Shown here: positions 59,509 to 64,000 of the stretch, piece by piece
Layout of the letters: each line of letters opens with the position of its first letter
Position numbering within the stretch: position 1 is the first letter of the stretch
Assembly (NCBI RefSeq): GCF_017876515.1
Contig: NZ_JAGIOC010000001.1
Location: 2,108,001 to 2,172,000, forward strand
From: Brachybacterium fresconis
GTDB lineage: Bacteria > Actinomycetota > Actinomycetes > Actinomycetales > Dermabacteraceae
Direction: 5' to 3'
Length of the DNA: 64,000 nt
Program-made: the position numbers and the translations under genes
Notes under the pieces: generated by a model
What the model saw: the letters and a program-made list of their open reading frames with translations, nothing else
Told to the model about the DNA's origin: nothing
The model's database searches: none

Positions 59509-60357
59509 TCAGGGTCGCACGGGGTGTGCATCACCGCGAGAATCAGCCAGGAGCAGCTGATACGGCGACAGGGTCACCAACGAACCCTGATTCCGGAGCT
59601 CGACGATGTGGTCCAGGACGGCGGTCAGTTCCTCGACGCTCATCTTCCCGTCCCGGCCCAATCGCGAGGGATGCAGCATCAGCTGCAACCCGCGGCGCTT
59701 GCGCACCACGGCGTCGATCCTCCGGACGATCTCCTCGACCGGCCGTGCATCGAGGGTCACGTGGGCGAGACCATCCCGAACACGTCCGTCGAGCAGCCGC
59801 TGAGTCGTCCCGGAGACGTGTCCGGACGCCACCGCGTGGTGTGCGAGGATCGCGAGCCCCGGTGGCGTGGTCCAGTCCGCAGGTGTGGTCCCCTTTCCGA
59901 AGCCGCCGTAGTCCTCCCCCGGGATGCCCGGGGGATTGAAGCCCCAGACCCTGCCGGCGGCCGCCGGAAGCTGCTCTTCGATCTCACCGATCGACGCGAC
60001 GATCTCGTCGTGGACATCCTCCGGGGTAGAGATCCCCTGGTGCGAGGCCGAGTGGTTCCACACCTCGACATGGCCCGCTCGGATCCAGTCATTCATCTCC
60101 TCGACCGTGACGCCCTCGTTCTCCCGGAGCTCCCAGTTCCTCGGGTTGTGGGCCTGGGAGACGGTGAGGCCTCGCTCGATGACGAGTGGGAGCACGTGCT
60201 GTGCGAAGTTCGCGAGTCCATGGTCGAAGCGGAGCGCGACGGCCGCGCGACCGCCGGTGTCGATCGGTCCACCGAAGGCGTGCTCGAACGAGGTCCGTCG
60301 GATCTCATGCTGGATCCATGCCTCGCCCGCGGAGAGCGTTCCGGCATCCGTCGTCAT
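59509..60357 (-). CDS. Polysaccharide deacetylase-like protein (NodB fold), altered first motif
   Basis: A 282-residue protein with no signal peptide. AVALRFDHGLANF (residues 39-51) is the first NodB motif, normally TFDDG; here the second Asp, usually a metal ligand, is His46. EVWNHSASHQG has the two metal-binding histidines, His102 and His106. VWGFNPPGIPG and QLMLHPSRLG fit motifs 3 and 5. It may remove N-acetyl groups from the nascent polymer or be catalytically changed. It follows the fusion protein gene by 29 bp on the same strand, so the two probably form an operon. Confidence 0.72.
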   Translation of the reverse strand: MTTDAGTLSAGEAWIQHEIRRTSFEHAFGGPIDTGGRAAVALRFDHGLANFAQHVLPLVIERGLTVSQAHNPRNWELRENEGVTVEEMNDWIRAGHVEVWNHSASHQGISTPEDVHDEIVASIGEIEEQLPAAAGRVWGFNPPGIPGEDYGGFGKGTTPADWTTPPGLAILAHHAVASGHVSGTTQRLLDGRVRDGLAHVTLDARPVEEIVRRIDAVVRKRRGLQLMLHPSRLGRDGKMSVEELTAVLDHIVELRNQGSLVTLSPYQLLLADSRGDAHPVRP

Positions 60358-60386
60358 CAGTCCTTCTCGGGTCGGATCGGGAGTGT

Positions 60387-63194
60387 TCAGAGGAGGTCGC
60401 TGCGCAGCCCTCGCAGCGCCCAGTCCGGAGTCGGGTCCTGTGCGGCCTCGCGCACGTAGTCGAGATACTCGTGCGGCGGCGGGACGCGATGGCCTGGCCC
60501 CAAGTAAGGCGTGTGGGACGTCAGCCTGTCCGCGTTCTCAGAGGCGTGGAATGCCTCCTGGAACGGCAGGAAGTGGTTGGTGTAGTGCATGTCGTCGCCC
60601 GGGTTCTGGATCATCACCACGTCCTGGTCGAAGCCGATCCGTCGATACCGCTCGATGAGATCCATGCGCGGGGCCTGCACCGGGTCGTCGGAGACGGTGT
60701 CCCGCCCGAACAGGGCCCAGTGGGCCGTCGTCGCGATGCGCGGAACATACCGGTCGATCTGGATCTGCGGGTTGAACGACACCACCCGCGTTCCCTCGAG
60801 ATACGCCGCCAGCTGCAAGGCGGCGAACCCGCCGCCGGAGTTCCCGACCAGAAGAACCTTCTCGATCCCCTTCTGGTGGGCATAGGACTCGACCATCCTG
60901 GCGAGCGTCCTGTGCAGATCCAGCTCCTCGTTGCCGACATACCAGGAGAGCATCATCCGGGAGTCCAGGTCGAGGCAGGGATCGGACAGGAACATGACCG
61001 GGCCGAGACCGAGCGTCGGCATCGTCCGCAGGCGCTCGTAGCGCGGCATGCTGAAGCGGGCCCGGTCCGTCGCCCCGTGGAAGTACACGGTCAGGACGTC
61101 CCCGGGAGCGTCGACGAAGTAGGCCGACGGGACGAGTTGTCCGCAGTCGACGCTCCAGACCGCGGGTTCCTCGAGCTCCTCAGGGAACTCTCCGGCGTCC
61201 AAGGTGGTATGGACAGGGACCGAATAACCCGGCTGCACCAGCTCCTCGTCGGCCCACCGGATGAGCGCGGACCTCCGGACGTTGCCCACCGCAGGATTCT
61301 CGGCGATCCGATCGGCGAGCTCGACGCCCGCGATATCAATCAGGGCGGAGGCGAAGGCATGATCCCGCAGTCCGGTGATGCGCAGATCCTCGCCGGCAGC
61401 AGTGAGGTCGTCGAGGCCCTTCTCGCGCGCGTCGAGCCCTCCGCCGGCGGAACGGATCTGCTCCTTGACACGTTCGATGGCACGCCTGGTCTCCAAACGC
61501 TGCTCCAGCGCCTCGGCCTCGGTGAGTTCGCCGGTGGCGGCGAGAGCGATGGTCCGAGCGATCGCCTCGTCCGGGTCGAGACCGGAGGGGACGATCGCCG
61601 ACAGCTCAGGCGTGACCACCAAGGTCTCGTCGAGCTGCTTGTCCGCCATATCGACCGTGAACTCCTTGCCCGCGTGGGGCACCCTCCGTGCGCTGAACCG
61701 CTCGGGGTCCACCACATCGGAGATGACCGTCACGACCCGCGCACTGGTCCCGCTGAGAGGCACGCGAAGACGCCAGGCGATGCGCACCCCCTCGGAATCG
61801 GTGAGCTCCTCGACCGTTGATTCGTGGACCGAGCCGGTCGAGGCGAGCAGCGAGATCGTCTTGCCCTCGGCATGCAGGCGGAATCCGCCCGCGACCTCCT
61901 CGACGTGGACGTCCGGGGCGGCGATCCACTGCTGATGGGCCCGGAACTCCTGGGATGCGCGGACCATGTCGTCGACGACCAAGTAGTTGCCGGTCCGGGC
62001 GAAGATCGCGTGGCGCTGCCACTGCACGCCTCGGTGCAGAGTGTTCTTCACGACGAACCCGTCGAGCCGATCATCGGCGTAGTGCCGCACCAGCTCGGCC
62101 CCTCCGATCGCCCGATAGCGCACGCCCTCGACGTGGATGATCGAGTGGGCGTCCTCGCCGGCTGCTTCGGCGGACGGCGGATCGATGAGCCAGTCGCGGC
62201 CCTGGGAGTGGTACGTGATCCGCGAGGGGTCCCGGTGCGCCTCCCGGCTGCGCACCGGGCCGAGGATCATGCTGACGTGCGTCTCGTCGCGGGCGTCGCG
62301 CTCGGTCTCGCCCCACCCGCTGCGCAGCGACACGAGACCCTCCGGGTCGATGTGGCGGATCGAGACCGGCGGAGTACCCTCCTCTCCCCCGGTGACGACG
62401 TAGCGCGTCTGCGAGCTCTGCGCCCCGGGGACCGGGTCCGGGGACGCGTCACCCATGGGGACCAGAGCCCCGTCCGGGCTCATGGCCTGGATCCAGAAGT
62501 CCTCGCTGCGCAGGCGGTCGAAGATCGGGTGATCCGTCGGGATCTCGAGCGAGAGCAGTTCCTGCTCCCACTCCCGGGCCGTGTCCACGATGCCCGCGAG
62601 GTCCTTCGCGATCGCGTAGCCGTCCTCCTGGAACGTGTGCATCGCCGCGCGCACGGCGGTCTCCCGCAGCTGATCGTCGGAATCCCCGCGGCGATGCTGC
62701 AGCGCGAGGCGCACCTGCAGGACGCGCAGCCGACGCGCTGCCGGAGCCGCCTCCTGCTCCGACTTCTCGAGCATCTCCAGATGGCGTGGGATCGCCCCGA
62801 TGGCCGAGCTCCCCGCGGGAGCGCCGAGAGCGATCACCACCGACCGCTGCTCGAGAGGGTTGCTCCCCCAGGCCGCGGATTCCGGGTTCGCCGCCGCGCT
62901 CGAGCGTGCCCAGGCCTCGAAGAGCGTCGACCAGGTGTCCTCCGCGCCGGGGACCTCGCCCCGTACACGGCGCAGGACATCGAGCCAGCGCAGCGACTGC
63001 AGCATGAGGACGTGGTTGCGCGCCAGGTCACCGGTGTCATCGAAGGTGCCGGGGTCGGTGATGGTGACGACGTCGTCGCCGAGCTTCAGCCGGCCCTTGC
63101 GCAGCGCCTCGGCCCGGGCGGCGTCCGTCGAGCGTGGGGCGAAGAAGCTCGTCTCCAGCCGCGAGGTGAGGTGCGTCCGGTCGATCGGGCTCAT
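60387..63194 (-). CDS. Heparinase II/III-like protein fused to an alpha/beta hydrolase
   Basis: A 935-residue two-part protein. Residues 1-240 are an alpha-helical toroid-like region (DDTGDLARNHVLMLQSLRWL). Residues 240-545 are a heparinase II/III-type beta-sandwich (LVSLRSGWGETERDARDETH, ITYHSQGRDWLIDPPSAEA, GNYLVVDDMVRAS). After a helical linker, residues 600-935 are an alpha/beta hydrolase with VYFHGATDRARF, the nucleophile elbow GNSGGG (Ser786) and a possible acid/base pair in NPGDDMHYTNHF. This combination suggests a lyase or binding module joined to an esterase for one acylated acidic glycan. It begins at an ATG overlapping the upstream asparagine-synthase-like stop (ATGA), with AGGAGG 10 bases before. 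Confidence 0.72.
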   Translation of the reverse strand: MSPIDRTHLTSRLETSFFAPRSTDAARAEALRKGRLKLGDDVVTITDPGTFDDTGDLARNHVLMLQSLRWLDVLRRVRGEVPGAEDTWSTLFEAWARSSAAANPESAAWGSNPLEQRSVVIALGAPAGSSAIGAIPRHLEMLEKSEQEAAPAARRLRVLQVRLALQHRRGDSDDQLRETAVRAAMHTFQEDGYAIAKDLAGIVDTAREWEQELLSLEIPTDHPIFDRLRSEDFWIQAMSPDGALVPMGDASPDPVPGAQSSQTRYVVTGGEEGTPPVSIRHIDPEGLVSLRSGWGETERDARDETHVSMILGPVRSREAHRDPSRITYHSQGRDWLIDPPSAEAAGEDAHSIIHVEGVRYRAIGGAELVRHYADDRLDGFVVKNTLHRGVQWQRHAIFARTGNYLVVDDMVRASQEFRAHQQWIAAPDVHVEEVAGGFRLHAEGKTISLLASTGSVHESTVEELTDSEGVRIAWRLRVPLSGTSARVVTVISDVVDPERFSARRVPHAGKEFTVDMADKQLDETLVVTPELSAIVPSGLDPDEAIARTIALAATGELTEAEALEQRLETRRAIERVKEQIRSAGGGLDAREKGLDDLTAAGEDLRITGLRDHAFASALIDIAGVELADRIAENPAVGNVRRSALIRWADEELVQPGYSVPVHTTLDAGEFPEELEEPAVWSVDCGQLVPSAYFVDAPGDVLTVYFHGATDRARFSMPRYERLRTMPTLGLGPVMFLSDPCLDLDSRMMLSWYVGNEELDLHRTLARMVESYAHQKGIEKVLLVGNSGGGFAALQLAAYLEGTRVVSFNPQIQIDRYVPRIATTAHWALFGRDTVSDDPVQAPRMDLIERYRRIGFDQDVVMIQNPGDDMHYTNHFLPFQEAFHASENADRLTSHTPYLGPGHRVPPPHEYLDYVREAAQDPTPDWALRGLRSDLL

Positions 63195-64000
63195 CGCGCG
63201 CGGACCTCCTGGGCTCGCCGGTTGAGGTCGTCGACGTGGGAGTCGATGCGGTCGATCCACAGGGCCCGGTTCAGCCAGGATTCGTGCACGGGCAGCGCCT
63301 CATCGGTTTCGATGATCGCCAGGAACTCCTCGATCTGGTCCTGCTTCAGGAACTCGGGCCACAGCCGCGGGGAGCGGAACACCTCGTGGAAGTACTCGGG
63401 GTCCGTGTCGTAGGTCGCGAGCTTGCGCTTCACGCTCCGCTTGGAGTCGGCGACCTCCGCCTTGTAGTAGCGGATATCGGACCACTGCGGCATCGCCCGC
63501 CGGACGATCTCGTCCGGGAAGACCTTGTTCACCTTGTCGTCGGGCTCGAGGTCGAAGCAGGCCCGGACGTAGGCCGGTCCCGACAGCATGATCGCGGCCA
63601 TGGAGCCGAGCGCCTGATTGCCCCAGCGACGGAACTTCTCGGTCAGGTAGAGGTAGTCCAGCGAAGCGATGTCGGGACGCCCATGGGCCTTCGCTCGCTC
63701 GTAGTACTGGTCGAAGACGCCCTCGAGGGCACCGTGCGAGGTCTCGGTGGCCAGCTTTCCGCGGAAGGCTCTCGACGCGTAGGCGACCGGGTGCGGGAGC
63801 TTGGCGAGGCGCTCGTAGTCACCCGGGCGGTGGTAGTAGTACCCGTGCATGATCTCGCCGCCGACGCCGCCGATGCTCAGGGCCGCGGATCGGCCCGGGA
63901 TCCGCGTGTTCGACTTGATGTTGGTGGGGGCGGCGTCGCCGTCCCACATGGCGAAGGCGTTGGCGAAGCGCTCCTCGAGGGACATGGTGATCCCGCCGGG
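63191..64000 (-). CDS. Asparagine-synthase-like protein, C-terminal part (runs off window)
   Basis: About 269 codons lie in the window, and the frame is open to base 64000, so the N-terminus and the ATP-binding loop are outside. IGGVGGEIMHGYYYHRPGDY matches the GLGGEVMRG block of the protein at 53515-54954, and ALGSMAAIMLSGPAYVRACF and FPDEIVRRAMPQW fit the C-terminal helices of the AsnB synthase domain. Although an ATG occurs at 63985, the motifs show that more protein must precede it. It is translationally coupled to the heparinase-hydrolase fusion, repeating the pairing seen at 53.5-56.9 kb. Confidence 0.75.
   Translation of the reverse strand, partial: PGGITMSLEERFANAFAMWDGDAAPTNIKSNTRIPGRSAALSIGGVGGEIMHGYYYHRPGDYERLAKLPHPVAYASRAFRGKLATETSHGALEGVFDQYYERAKAHGRPDIASLDYLYLTEKFRRWGNQALGSMAAIMLSGPAYVRACFDLEPDDKVNKVFPDEIVRRAMPQWSDIRYYKAEVADSKRSVKRKLATYDTDPEYFHEVFRSPRLWPEFLKQDQIEEFLAIIETDEALPVHESWLNRALWIDRIDSHVDDLNRRAQEVRAR

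Noticed and set aside
1-64000. Search for tRNA, rRNA, riboswitches and phage structural genes
   Set aside because: No cloverleaf-like sequence with a GTTCGA T-arm in an intergenic gap, no rRNA segments, and no capsid, tail or terminase genes were recognised by reading.

Overview
The window comes from a strongly G+C-rich Gram-positive actinobacterium. Third codon positions are almost all G or C, GTG starts are common, and several mRNAs look leaderless. Together with the sugar-ABC operons and the IS types, this suggests a Micrococcales member such as Brachybacterium; the genus is inference, not shown. There are no rRNA or tRNA genes, no CRISPR array, no replication origin and no prophage. The content is accessory: carbohydrate uptake and breakdown, cell-surface polysaccharide genes, two toxin-antitoxin type modules and much IS debris.

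Left part (1-13.6 kb): an IS3 element cut by the window edge; a SipW-type signal peptidase with its small TasA/camelysin-like substrate, opposite a MarR regulator; a patatin lipase; a rifampicin-phosphotransferase-like enzyme; a CpsF/XcbB-type surface-polysaccharide hydrolase; an MHS transporter coupled to an alditol oxidase; and a GlcG-like protein with a formaldehyde dehydrogenase.

Middle part (13.6-43.7 kb): two complete ABC sugar operons. One is divergent from a ROK regulator and ends in a sulfatase. The other is under a LacI regulator with twin operators and ends in two oxidoreductases. Between them is a patchy island (19.7-28.5 kb) with an AbiE pair, two unknown proteins, a stub of the sulfatase gene, a LysR/SDR pair, and an XRE-ImmA/PIN-toxin module inside a 2126-bp imperfect duplication. 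A pseudouridine-degradation operon (LysR, psuG, PfkB kinase, MFS) and an exported clan-A glycosidase follow.

Right part (43.9-64 kb): a surface-glycan locus. A WecC-like dehydrogenase should make a UDP-HexNAc uronate, and three glycosyltransferases follow. An asparagine-synthase-like enzyme paired with a heparinase II/III-like protein occurs twice. One of the two heparinase-like proteins is fused to an alpha/beta hydrolase and sits beside a polysaccharide deacetylase. The first pair and the third glycosyltransferase of the wecC side have visibly lower G+C and lie against a nest of IS copies, so that block was probably acquired. My main proposal is a capsule or teichuronic-acid-like polymer whose uronic acids are amidated by glutaminase-deficient asparagine-synthase-like enzymes and trimmed by heparinase-like lyases.

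A repeated regulatory theme is a -10 element of the form TAnnnT (or a close variant) placed 6 bases before the start codon. It occurs at marR, the patatin gene, ROK, both LysR genes and XRE-ImmA, and implies leaderless mRNAs, several with palindromic operators overlapping the core promoter.
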